Shown here: positions 1 through 7,976 of the stretch, piece by piece
Layout of the letters: each line of letters opens with the position of its first letter
How positions within the stretch are numbered: the stretch's first letter is position 1
Assembly (NCBI GenBank): GCA_022616055.1
Contig: JAKEFM010000026.1
Span: 1 to 42,001, forward strand
Direction: 5' to 3'
DNA from: Planctomycetota bacterium
GTDB lineage: Bacteria > Planctomycetota > UBA1135 > JAKEFM01
Length of the DNA stretch: 42,001 nucleotides
Position numbers and translations under genes: made by a program
Notes under the pieces: model-generated
Seen by the model: the letters and a program-made list of their open reading frames with translations, nothing else
What the model was told of the DNA's origin: nothing
The model's database searches: none

Positions 1-1
1 C

Positions 2-100
2 TACAATGCAACGCCCCGGCGCTTCGTCTGGACGAAGGACGCGGACATGATCCTGGCGAAGATCCGGCGCTGTAAAGAAGCGTTAGGTACAGGACACTAG
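2..100 (+). CDS. IS630-family transposase, C-terminal 32 residues (partial)
   Basis: The reading frame from base 2 gives 32 residues ending in the tail GTGH before a TAG stop. The stretch YNATPRRFVWTK followed by ADMIL.KI.RC is typical of the C-terminus of IS630 transposases, whose usual form is N-P-K-P-F-V-W-T-K-T-A-D-E-I-L. These DDE enzymes cut and join the element at TA dinucleotides. Only the tail is visible, so the catalytic residues are outside the window. The stop codon overlaps the terminal inverted repeat. Confidence 0.85.
   Translation, partial: YNATPRRFVWTKDADMILAKIRRCKEALGTGH
70..100. repeat. IS630 right terminal inverted repeat (31 bp)
   Basis: Read on the minus strand this begins CTAGTGT, has TGTA at positions 10-13 and ends TCTTTACAG. 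It matches 41901-41931 at 22 of 31 positions, including 7 identical outer bases and 9 identical inner bases, with no gap needed. Confidence 0.85.
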
Positions 101-135
101 AACCCGCGAGGGTCCTCTACGAGGCGGCGCTGGAC

Positions 136-846
136 GTGAAGCCGGACTCCCTCCTCGCGCATCTCGGACTCGGCGACGTGCTGAACCGTCTCGACCGGCC
201 GGCGGAGGCCGAGGAGGAGTTCCGTCGCTGCCTGGAGATCGACCTCACGAACGCCGATGCCCACTACAACCTCGGCGTCCTCCTCGGGGCCCGGGGGAGG
301 GATCCGGAAGCGCGCCAGGAGTACGAGACGGCCCTGTCGTTCGCCCCGAGCCACCTCCCCTCGATCCTGAATCTCTCCGATCTCCTCGCCCGCCAGCGCG
401 AGCCCGACGGTGCCGTGAGGTGGCTCGAGGAGGGAGTGCGGATTGCGCCGCGGGACCCCGACGTCCGCTACAACCTCGGGACTCTCCTCCTCGAGCGGGG
501 AGAGCCGCACCGCGCGATCGAGAACTTCAACGCGTCGCTCGAGGTTCGACCCGACTTCGTCTTCGCCCGGTCGAACCTCGGGATCGCCTTTCTCCGAACA
601 GGACAAGCGGACAAGGCCCGCCGGGAGTTCGAGATCGTGACGCGGCTTGCGCCGGCGGACGCCGAGGGGTGGCTGCAGCTCGCCCGGATCGACGCGGCGG
701 AAGGGCGTCGTGGGGAGGCATCCGCATCGGCCAAGAAGGCGATCGATGCGGGAGGCGACCGGATCCGCGAGGCGGTCGCTCAGGACGCGATCCTCCGCGA
801 CCTGCGCGAGGCCGAGGCCGCCTCCCAACCCACCATCCTGCGGTGA
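136..846 (+). CDS. TPR-repeat protein, 5' end removed by the IS630 insertion
   Basis: This is a run of about six tetratricopeptide repeats with the usual signature (A.Y.LG..L...G....A...Y..AL...P), a helical scaffold for protein-protein contact. The first repeat actually begins before the GTG at 136: the frame is open back to the IS end at 100 and reads ARVLYEAALDVKPDS, a good second TPR helix. The gene has therefore lost its N-terminus, and 136 is only the first possible start left. No enzymatic domain is seen in what remains. It ends 46 bp before the next gene. The remnant may not be expressed, because no promoter is visible before it. The TPR assignment is firm; the biological role is unknown. 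Confidence 0.8.
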   Translation: MKPDSLLAHLGLGDVLNRLDRPAEAEEEFRRCLEIDLTNADAHYNLGVLLGARGRDPEARQEYETALSFAPSHLPSILNLSDLLARQREPDGAVRWLEEGVRIAPRDPDVRYNLGTLLLERGEPHRAIENFNASLEVRPDFVFARSNLGIAFLRTGQADKARREFEIVTRLAPADAEGWLQLARIDAAEGRRGEASASAKKAIDAGGDRIREAVAQDAILRDLREAEAASQPTILR

Positions 847-871
847 CGGAACGGCCGCCGGCGGCTACGAT
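843..871 (+). promoter_or_regulatory. Putative promoter of the matrixin-like gene
   Basis: GTGACG (843-848), 17 bp, then TACGAT (866-871). The -35 keeps the TGAC core and the -10 matches four of six consensus positions. The start codon is 21 nt after the -10, giving a leader of about 15 nt with no Shine-Dalgarno sequence. The -35 overlaps the stop codon of the TPR gene. Confidence 0.4.
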
Positions 872-892
872 TCCAGAGAGTCCACAAGCGCG

Positions 893-2533
893 ATGCGGGC
901 GCGACGACATGCGACGGTGGCCGCGGCTCTCCTGGCGAGCGCGGTCCTCGCCATTCCCGCACAGCCACCGACCTGGACATTGCTGGGGTTCACCCTCCCC
1001 CTCACCAAGCGCGACTTCCGGGTCTTCAACAACTTCTCGGACCCGCAGGCGAACGACAACGCGGTGGCCGACCCGAACTTCCCGGGGGCGACGGGAGCGG
1101 TCATGGCGATCTGGAAGGCGGCGGTCGAGTGGGGCTCCCGGAGGCATGGTCCCGGCGGGGCGGGGGACCCGACGCAAGGAGCGCTCGGGGGAAACCCCCT
1201 CTTCGGGACTCCCGGGCAGCCCGAGGCTCTCGCGAACTTCGATTTCACTTACCAGGGCCTAGCGGCGAGTCCGGGGGGATTCGACGACTCCATCGTGTCG
1301 GTGACGCAGACTCCCCTCGGTCCGGGCGTCCTCGCAATCACCCTTTCACCCGACGCCGGGGGCTGCATGATTCTCTTCGACGACACCCAGTGGGTCTGGG
1401 AGGACGGGCCGGGGGCGATCGCCTGTACGGGTACTTCGGTCGACATCCAGGGCGTCGCGGCGCACCAGCTCGGACACGCCCTCGGCCTCGGGCACACATT
1501 CGTCCTGGGCGCCACGATGCAGCCGACCATCGATTGCGCCGGCAGCATCGCGCGACGCTCCATCGAGGCGCCGGACGTGGGCGGGGTCCGGGCAGCGTAC
1601 GGGGACGCATCGCTGCCGTCCTCGACGAAGCCCGTCGTCACGGGAATCGCCGGAACCTTCTCCCTGGGAGGCGTGATCGCAGTCGCGGGGATGAACTTCG
1701 ACCCCGCCGCTAACGAGGTGTGGTTCACCTCCGAGAACGGAGGGCCTCCGAGGATCGTCGGCGCGATCCCCTCGATCGGGGGAGGGACCCAGATCAGTCT
1801 CACGATCCCGATGGACGCTCCCCTTCCCCGGAGCGGCGACCTCCTCGTCCGGGTTCCGGGGACAGGCCACGACCGCCTCTCGAACGCATGGCCGATCGAC
1901 GTCCCGCCGCCGCCATCGCTTCCGCCGACGCTGCTCTCGGTGTCCCCAAGTCCGGTTGACTTGGTGGCGTTGCCACAGCCCGTACTGACCCTGACGGGTT
2001 CCAATCTTTCCCAGGTGACCTCCGTGGCGATCGGACCGGCGACGGTCACGCCTCCGTACCTGGTCCAGAGCCCGGGCGTGATCCAGCTCGCGCTTCCGAT
2101 CCTCCCCCTCGTCGGCCCGGTCGGAGTGCAGGTCGCGAATCCGTTCGGGACGAGCAGCGCGGTCGCGCTCACGGTGGAACCCGCGACCCCACCCGTGTTG
2201 CTCACCCAGCCGCCGATCGGCGGCACGGGGGTGCCCTTCACGGCGGAGATGTACACCGTCCCGGGCGACCTGGTCGTGCTCGCGTTCAGTCCCTCGAACC
2301 TCCCGTCTGCGGTGCCGGGTCTCGTGAGCCTCGGCCTGGGAAACGGGTTCGCGCTCCTCTTCACGTTCCCCCCCCTTGTCGCCTCGCCGATGAACGGCGC
2401 GGCGCCGGTGAGCTTTCTGATCCCTCCGGGAGGAGCCGGCTACACCGTCTACTGGCAGTTCGTGTCGATCCCGCCGACCCTCGTCCCGCCGTTCCCCGCG
2501 AGCAACCTGACCTCGATCTTCCTCTTTTTCTGA
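893..2533 (+). CDS. Secreted matrixin-like protein with IPT/TIG domains, active-site Glu replaced
   Basis: A 546-residue exported protein. The ATG at 893 gives a signal peptide (MRARRHATVAAALLASAVLA, then AQP). Residues 191-201 read HQLGHALGLGH, the zinc-binding HExxHxxGxxH motif of metzincin proteases with the three zinc-ligand His residues intact but the general-base Glu changed to Gln192. A Met-turn candidate (GATMQP, Met209) follows, as expected in matrixins. Two Ig-like IPT/TIG units follow (about residues 245-345 and 345-430), then a C-terminal beta domain of about 115 residues. It can probably still bind zinc but should be poor or inactive as a protease, so a binding or structural role at the cell surface is likely. 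A single base (C for G at 1466) separates Gln from Glu, so a sequencing error cannot be excluded. Confidence 0.75.
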   Translation: MRARRHATVAAALLASAVLAIPAQPPTWTLLGFTLPLTKRDFRVFNNFSDPQANDNAVADPNFPGATGAVMAIWKAAVEWGSRRHGPGGAGDPTQGALGGNPLFGTPGQPEALANFDFTYQGLAASPGGFDDSIVSVTQTPLGPGVLAITLSPDAGGCMILFDDTQWVWEDGPGAIACTGTSVDIQGVAAHQLGHALGLGHTFVLGATMQPTIDCAGSIARRSIEAPDVGGVRAAYGDASLPSSTKPVVTGIAGTFSLGGVIAVAGMNFDPAANEVWFTSENGGPPRIVGAIPSIGGGTQISLTIPMDAPLPRSGDLLVRVPGTGHDRLSNAWPIDVPPPPSLPPTLLSVSPSPVDLVALPQPVLTLTGSNLSQVTSVAIGPATVTPPYLVQSPGVIQLALPILPLVGPVGVQVANPFGTSSAVALTVEPATPPVLLTQPPIGGTGVPFTAEMYTVPGDLVVLAFSPSNLPSAVPGLVSLGLGNGFALLFTFPPLVASPMNGAAPVSFLIPPGGAGYTVYWQFVSIPPTLVPPFPASNLTSIFLFF

Positions 2534-2674
2534 TCCCGCGAGCGCGGCCCCCGTCAACCCTCCGCCGAGACGGTCTGAGCCAGTTTCCGATCCGGGCCGC
2601 CACCCGCGCTCGCGTGCCGAGGTGCTCCGTCCGGAGCTACCTCCACTCTGGGACCGTGACCACGTCCTGGAGGG

Positions 2675-2680
2675 TAGACT
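2675..2680 (+). promoter_or_regulatory. Putative -10 (TAGACT) for a leaderless gene
   Basis: TAGACT lies 8 nt before the GTG at 2689, the distance expected if transcription starts at or next to the start codon. The same hexamer precedes the starts at 22499 and 10981. This is the main reason for choosing 2689 over the upstream GTG codons at 2614 and 2656. Confidence 0.4.
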
Positions 2681-2688
2681 CCCGCCCG

Positions 2689-3264
2689 GTGCGCCGGCGC
2701 GAAGAGCAGATCCTCGCCGAGGTCTCGCGGCTGACGGCCCGCGACCTCCTCCTCGCCGAAGCCCACGCTGGAGGGAAGGAGATGGGTCCCCCGCCCGACC
2801 TGACGACCGCGCTCCTCGGTGCGGCGCGCGTCCTCGATGCCTCCGGCGTCCCCTACGCTCTCGTGGGCGGGCTGGCGGTCGCCATCCACGCGGCCTGCCC
2901 GAGGGCGACGCGGGACATCGACCTCGCGGTCCGATCGGACGCCGATCTCGCGCGCCTCGTCGACGCGCTCGGGAAAGAGGGCTTCGTTCGCGGCCGGCGA
3001 TTCGAGCACACGATCAACCTGCGCCACGAGAAGGGCCAAGTCGTCCAGCTCCTCTTCGAGGCGACGCTCGACCCGGCCATCGACCGCGCGGAGACCTTCC
3101 AACTCGGCAAGGCGAAGATCCGGATCGTCACCCGGGAGGACCTGATCGCCATGAAGGAGAGGGCGGCCGCGGACCGCACCCGGAGGCGCAGCAAGGCCCT
3201 CCACGACCAGGCCGACGTCGAGTTGCTCCGCGGGGACGTCCCGGATCCCGAGGAGGGGTGGTAG
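2689..3264 (+). CDS. Nucleotidyltransferase-fold protein (AbiEii/MNT-like)
   Basis: A 191-residue protein of the polymerase-beta nucleotidyltransferase superfamily. The diagnostic motif is VGGLAVAIHA followed by R.TRDIDL.V, that is GG...(R)T.D.D, in which the two Asp residues bind metal. Families of this kind transfer a nucleotide to protein or RNA targets, and many act as antitoxins or toxins in paired loci. No obvious partner gene overlaps it. Start choice: GTG 2689 is preceded by TAGACT at leaderless distance and gives the N-terminus MRRREEQILAEV; longer forms from 2614 or 2656 are possible. It is one of three nucleotidyltransferase genes within 5 kb. Confidence 0.7.
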   Translation: MRRREEQILAEVSRLTARDLLLAEAHAGGKEMGPPPDLTTALLGAARVLDASGVPYALVGGLAVAIHAACPRATRDIDLAVRSDADLARLVDALGKEGFVRGRRFEHTINLRHEKGQVVQLLFEATLDPAIDRAETFQLGKAKIRIVTREDLIAMKERAAADRTRRRSKALHDQADVELLRGDVPDPEEGW

Positions 3265-3453
3265 GCCCGCCGGGTTCGGGGGGGGACCTCGACACCTTCC
3301 CGTTCTGGTTCACCATCGCGACGCCGTGACGGAAGGGGGCTCGGCCCCGCCCGCTCCCCCCCCGGCACCGGATTCTCGTCCGATGGGCTCGCGCGATGTA
3401 GGTCGCCTTCGGGACCAGGGAGGGCGTCTCCGCGACCGGGGCCCATGTGGGGT

Positions 3454-3482
3454 GTCGCCGCGCGGGAGACGATCCGTATCGT
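3454..3482 (+). promoter_or_regulatory. Putative promoter of the lipoprotein gene
   Basis: GTCGCC (3454-3459), 17 bp, TATCGT (3477-3482). The same unusual -35 hexamer at 17-18 bp spacing is seen before the bactofilin gene and dgcN. The -10 is 33 nt before the ATG, leaving room for the good Shine-Dalgarno at 3503-3508. Confidence 0.4.
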
Positions 3483-3515
3483 TTCCCCTGCCCGGGAGAA
3501 TCCGGGAGGTGTGCG

Positions 3516-4103
3516 ATGAGATGCGGTCGCCCGCGGTTCGTTCTGCTCCTTCTTCCCATCGGCACGGCGCTGGCCGCGTGCGCCGCTGAGCCGGTCCGCT
3601 ATCCCGCGCCGCCGGTCGTCGTCCGCGCGGGTACGGACCACCCAGCCCGGGTCTACTTCACGGAATCCTGGGCATTCTCCGCACCACCCGGCGCGACGGA
3701 CGAGGAGCGATTGCGCGCGACCGTTCTCGCGACCAACCGCGAACCGCTTCCTCCCGGCTGGGGCGCCCGCTTCGGCGGCGGGATCGAAGCCATCCGAACG
3801 GGGCGGACGGATTGCGCCGGAAACCTCCAGGTGCTCGTGACGGTCGTCGACGATCGCCGCGAGGACCTCGAGCGCGCCGCCCTTCTCCTCGACGGGACGG
3901 TCGTCTTTCGGGCGGACCGGAAGACCGGGGCGATCGTGGATACGGCGAGCGGGCCGGTCGCGTCTCTCGCGGCGTTCGTTCCTCCGATGCCCCCCTTCAC
4001 CGTGACGCTCCGCCGCTGGGACCGGTGGGGTCGCCGCACCGAGGAGGAACTCGCCTTCAAGGAGCCGGGGAAGTTCGAGGGGGGATACGACCCCGGTTCC
4101 TGA
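3516..4103 (+). CDS. Hypothetical lipoprotein
   Basis: A 195-residue protein with a signal peptide ending in the lipobox LAAC (residues 18-21 region, MRCGRPRFVLLLLPIGTALAAC), so it is probably lipidated on Cys and membrane anchored. The mature part is not recognised; it is hydrophilic with several beta-strand-like stretches (LQVLVTVVDDRRED, TVVFRADRKTGAIVDT). The ATG at 3516 is supported by GGGAGG seven bases upstream. It converges with the HEPN gene across a 93-bp gap. The family is unknown. Confidence 0.7.
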   Translation: MRCGRPRFVLLLLPIGTALAACAAEPVRYPAPPVVVRAGTDHPARVYFTESWAFSAPPGATDEERLRATVLATNREPLPPGWGARFGGGIEAIRTGRTDCAGNLQVLVTVVDDRREDLERAALLLDGTVVFRADRKTGAIVDTASGPVASLAAFVPPMPPFTVTLRRWDRWGRRTEEELAFKEPGKFEGGYDPGS

Positions 4104-4196
4104 GCAGCGCGCGCGGGCTCCGGCGCGGAGGTATCGGTCGTCGAAGACCCCCCGCGGACGTCCCGTGGCGGCGCGGGAGCCAGGCGGTCCACGAAG

Positions 4197-4995
<799 letters not shown>

Positions 4996-5005
4996 GCCCG
5001 CCCGC

Positions 5006-6934
5006 TCACCCCCCCCTCGAGGCGACGCCGAGCGTCCGCTCGAGGAACGCGGCGATCCGGCGGTAGGCGATCGCGCGATTCGGGAGCTTGCGGATCCCGT
5101 GCCCCTCGTCGGGGTAGCGGAGGTACTCGACCTCCCCCCCGTTCTCGCGGATCGCCCGGACGAACTGGTCGGACTCGGTCACCGGGTCCCTCGGGTCGTT
5201 CGCGCCGTGGATCACCATGAGCGGCGCGCGCACGTTCTTCACCTGCGTGATCGGGGAGAGCTGGCGGAAGTACTCCCGGTCGGCCGGATCGTCGATGTCG
5301 CCGTACTCGAGGCGATCGCTCGCCTTGAGCTGCGGCGAGGCCCCCTCGAGGGCGGTCACCCAGTTCGACACGCCGACGAAGGAGACCCCGGCCCGGAAGC
5401 GGTCGGGAAACGTCGTGAGGGCCGCGAAGGTCAGGTACCCGCCGTAGGAACCCCCCATCACCGCCGCGCGCGCGGCGTCGACGCGACCGTCCTTCGCGAG
5501 GAAGGCGAGCGCGTCCTCCATGTCGCGGACGGCGTTGGGCCGCTGGCGCTTGTCGTCGAGGCGGGTGAAGGTCTTCCCGTAGCCGGTCGAGCCGCGGAAG
5601 TTGAGGTCGAAGACGGCGATCCCGCGCGCGAGGAGGTACTGGTGGGGACCGTTGAAGGAGGGGCGGGCCTGCCCGGTCGGCCCCCCGTGGACGGAGAGGA
5701 CGACCGGAGGCTTCGGGGCTCCCGGCGGAAGATAGAGGAGGCCGTGGAGCGTCACGGCGTCCCGGGCGGGGAAGTCGAGGTGCTCGGGAAGGACGCACCG
5801 CTCGAGGTCGAGCCCTCCGGTGGAGGAACTCGTCGCGCGGCGGCACGACCCGTCCCGGAGGTCCCATGCCCAGACGTCGCCGGGCACTCTCGGCCCGCCG
5901 ACGGTGACCGCCGCGACTGGAGCCGTCGCCGCCCAGTCGAGTCCGTAGATCCCCGGCGGAAGGGCGGGGATCGGGAGGTCCTTCCCGCTCCCGAGGTCGC
6001 GGACGTGGAGCCTGGAGCGCCCCCCGTCGTTCACGGTCCAGGCGAGGTAGCGGCCGTCGCGGGTCCCCGCAACCTGTTCCACGTCCTGCTCGGGGGCCTC
6101 GAGGAAGCGCAGCTCCTTCTTCCCGAGGTCGAAGAAGCCGAGCGCGGAGAATTCGCGGTCCTGGTTCGTCGCGAGGTAGAAGCCGCTCCCGTCCTTCTTC
6201 CAGGCGAACGGGCCGTACGCGGCGGGGACTTCCGGCCGGAGCAGCGTCTCGAACCGTCCGGTCGCCAGGTCGAGCAAGTGGAGGTCGTTCGCGTCCTCGC
6301 CGCGCGTCTCCGACAGGAGGAGGGCGCCCCCGTCGAGGCGCCACGAGGCGACGTAGATCCCCCCCTTCCCCTCGTGGACCTTCCGGTCGCGACCGGTAGC
6401 GACCTCGAGGAGGTGGATGTCGAAGTCGACCCCGTTTCGCTCGGTCGTCGCGTAAGCGATCTGGGTTCCGTCCGGGGAGAACCCGCCGAAGACCCGGAAC
6501 GCCTCGGAGGGGGCGAGGAGCTCGCGCTCGCGCCTGCCGTCCGGGGAGATCAGGTAGAAGCCGGGCCGCTCGTTCCCCCCCCGGTCGACGCCGTAGGCGA
6601 TCCACTCCCCCGACGGGGACCAATCGTGGAACGTGACCGGCTCGCCGAAGGTGAGCTGGTCGGGCCACCCGCCCGAGGCGTCGACGACCCACACCTGGGA
6701 GTGCCCCGTGATCCCCGTCCGGAAGGAGAGCCTCTTCCCGTCGGGGGAGAGCGAAGGAGCCCCCGCCGTCCGGACGTTCAAGAACCTCGCGATGTCGGGC
6801 TTCTCGGCGCCGGCGAGTCCGACCTCGCCGGGGACGGGCTTCGGCACGTCCGCCTCGTTCGGGGTCGGCGGGACGGGCTTACCCTGCACGGGGGCGCCCG
6901 CGAGGAGGGAGAGGAGAAAGGAGATCGCCGGCAT
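5006..6934 (-). CDS. Exported S9-family (prolyl oligopeptidase-like) serine peptidase
   Basis: A 642-residue protein with a short N-terminal signal-like segment ([13 protein letters not shown]). It has a beta-propeller built from TolB/WD40-like blades (repeated SPDG and ..W..DG motifs, about residues 55-380) and an alpha/beta-hydrolase catalytic domain (about 390-642). The catalytic triad is readable: Ser496 in GGSYGGY, Asp580 in GANDPRDP and His612 in DEGHGI. HGGP (oxyanion region) and FRGSTGYG are also conserved. Such enzymes cut short peptides after proline or other residues, here probably in the periplasm. A GGGAG Shine-Dalgarno precedes the ATG. It lies between the two nucleotidyltransferase loci and may share a transcript with them. 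Confidence 0.88.
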   Translation of the reverse strand: MPAISFLLSLLAGAPVQGKPVPPTPNEADVPKPVPGEVGLAGAEKPDIARFLNVRTAGAPSLSPDGKRLSFRTGITGHSQVWVVDASGGWPDQLTFGEPVTFHDWSPSGEWIAYGVDRGGNERPGFYLISPDGRRERELLAPSEAFRVFGGFSPDGTQIAYATTERNGVDFDIHLLEVATGRDRKVHEGKGGIYVASWRLDGGALLLSETRGEDANDLHLLDLATGRFETLLRPEVPAAYGPFAWKKDGSGFYLATNQDREFSALGFFDLGKKELRFLEAPEQDVEQVAGTRDGRYLAWTVNDGGRSRLHVRDLGSGKDLPIPALPPGIYGLDWAATAPVAAVTVGGPRVPGDVWAWDLRDGSCRRATSSSTGGLDLERCVLPEHLDFPARDAVTLHGLLYLPPGAPKPPVVLSVHGGPTGQARPSFNGPHQYLLARGIAVFDLNFRGSTGYGKTFTRLDDKRQRPNAVRDMEDALAFLAKDGRVDAARAAVMGGSYGGYLTFAALTTFPDRFRAGVSFVGVSNWVTALEGASPQLKASDRLEYGDIDDPADREYFRQLSPITQVKNVRAPLMVIHGANDPRDPVTESDQFVRAIRENGGEVEYLRYPDEGHGIRKLPNRAIAYRRIAAFLERTLGVASRGG

Positions 6935-6969
6935 GGGTTCTCCCGCTCATGGAAGGAGCGGCGAGGAGG

Positions 6970-7539
6970 CTACGCGGGGCGGTCGGCTTGCGCGAGGAGC
7001 GCCTCCAGGCGGCGGAGCCGATCGTCCGCCTCGGGGACGAGGGAGCGCAGCCAACCGCGCACGTACTCGCGGTCGAGGTTCGCCCCCTGCCGGGCGACGA
7101 TCCCCGCGATGTCCGACCAGTCCTTCTCGCGGTGGAAGAGCGCCTTGAGCACGACGAGGTCCTCCGCCGTGGCGACGGGATAGGCCTTCCCCTCGATCCC
7201 GATCCGGACAGCCCGGGCGAGGACCGAGGCGTGGAAAGGGAGGTAGGGGACGAACAGCTCCAGCGGAACTCCCTCCATCGTCGCGCGCAGGACGTGCTCC
7301 TCCCGGAGCGTGCGGAGCGCCTCGGCGAGCTCGATTCGCGCCCCCTCCCGGGAGAGCCGGTCCACGAGCACAGGAATCCGCAGCGCGGGGAGAGTGATCA
7401 GCAGGTCGACGTCGAGCGTCGTGCGGACGACCCCCCAATAGTTCTGCGCGACGCCGCCGCTGACGGCGTAGGGAACTCCGAGCTCCTCGAGCGCCCCGGC
7501 GACGCGACGCAGGACGGCGGCGAGGCTCGTCAGAGCCAT
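6970..7539 (-). CDS. Nucleotidyltransferase-fold protein (AbiEii-like)
   Basis: A 189-residue protein whose N-terminal part reads LEELGVPYAVSGGVAQNYWG..R.TLDVDLLI, the GG....R.T.D.D nucleotidyltransferase signature. The later segment ATAEDLVVLKALFHREKDW.DI.GI matches the helical part of AbiEii-like enzymes (DL..LK......KD..D). The ATG at 7539 lies 10 bp inside the end of the preceding small gene, so the two form an overlapping pair. The role is probably antitoxin- or toxin-like, inferred only from fold and gene arrangement. Confidence 0.75.
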   Translation of the reverse strand: MALTSLAAVLRRVAGALEELGVPYAVSGGVAQNYWGVVRTTLDVDLLITLPALRIPVLVDRLSREGARIELAEALRTLREEHVLRATMEGVPLELFVPYLPFHASVLARAVRIGIEGKAYPVATAEDLVVLKALFHREKDWSDIAGIVARQGANLDREYVRGWLRSLVPEADDRLRRLEALLAQADRPA

Positions 7540-7784
7540 GGGCGAAGGCCCTGCTCCGCGAGGAGCCGCTCCTTGAGCGCGCGGAAGGACGGGTGAGGGG
7601 GCTCGCGGAACTCCCTCGCGCGGTCCCCGTCGGGCGCGCCAGCGAGCTGAGCCTCGGCGAGTCGGAGGAGACCAAGGAAGGCTTCGGTCACCTGCTCCGG
7701 CGTGAGCTCTCGGCAGGCCTCGGCCTGCCGGCGGATCGACTCCCACCCGTCGGCGGACGGAATCGTCGAACGGGGCGCTCCCAC
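7530..7784 (-). CDS. Small protein overlapping the nucleotidyltransferase gene; possible toxin-antitoxin partner
   Basis: An 84-residue protein. The core is helical (RRQAEACRELTPEQVTEAF) and the end is ALKERLLAEQGLRPWL. I do not recognise the family, although short proteins with a similar REL..EQ core and R...L end often sit before AbiEii-like genes. The GTG at 7784 is chosen because TATCGT lies 7 nt upstream, giving a leaderless mRNA; the in-frame GTG at 7805 would place that promoter element inside the gene. Its last 10 bases overlap the next gene, which supports joint function. Confidence 0.6.
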   Translation of the reverse strand: MGAPRSTIPSADGWESIRRQAEACRELTPEQVTEAFLGLLRLAEAQLAGAPDGDRAREFREPPHPSFRALKERLLAEQGLRPWL

Positions 7785-7791
7785 GGCGCGA

Positions 7792-7797
7792 ACGATA
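7792..7797 (-). promoter_or_regulatory. Putative -10 (TATCGT) of the small protein/nucleotidyltransferase pair
   Basis: On the minus strand TATCGT lies 7 nt before the GTG at 7784. TTGTTC (7814-7819) lies 16 bp further upstream and could be the -35. The arrangement predicts a leaderless transcript. Confidence 0.4.
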
Positions 7798-7944
7798 GTC
7801 CCCACCCCGACCCGAACAAGTCGCGGAGGACCCCCACGAGCGGCGGGATCCTCGCCGTCCCCCCCGCGGCAGACCGGATGCCCGGCTTCGATTCCACCGG
7901 GGAACGTGAATCGGCTGCGCCCCCTTCGGCGCCCCGAGGGGCGT

Positions 7945-7963
7945 GCGCGTCGTTCGGACGCGC
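7945..7963 (-). terminator. GC hairpin after the GEVEDY gene, possible terminator
   Basis: A perfect 7-bp stem (GCGCGTC/GACGCGC) with a 5-nt loop lies 13 bases beyond the stop of the gene ending at 7977. There is no T-run, so intrinsic termination is uncertain. A second small CG stem follows. Confidence 0.3.
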
Positions 7964-7976
7964 TTCTCGGTGGCCC

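Larger units (their letters stand above)
1..100 (+). mobile_element. Right end of an IS630-family insertion sequence (partial)
   Basis: The first 100 bases carry the 3' end of an IS630-type transposase gene, and the stop codon TAG forms the very end of the element. The last 31 bases (70-100) are an inverted repeat of 41901-41931 at the other end of the window. The element ends in CTAG, the kind of TA-containing target used by the IS630/Tc1 group. Directly after it the sequence becomes in-frame TPR coding sequence, so the element has inserted into a TPR gene. The rest of the element lies outside the window. Confidence 0.85.

Noticed and set aside
2614..2688. Longer N-terminus for the first nucleotidyltransferase (GTG 2614)
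   Set aside because: The added residues resemble no domain, and a TAGACT element sits 8 nt before GTG 2689. The longer form remains possible.
3265..3515. Possible small gene between the nucleotidyltransferase and lipoprotein genes
   Set aside because: Short frames on both strands lack a start signal and show no codon bias; only the promoter at 3454-3482 is supported.
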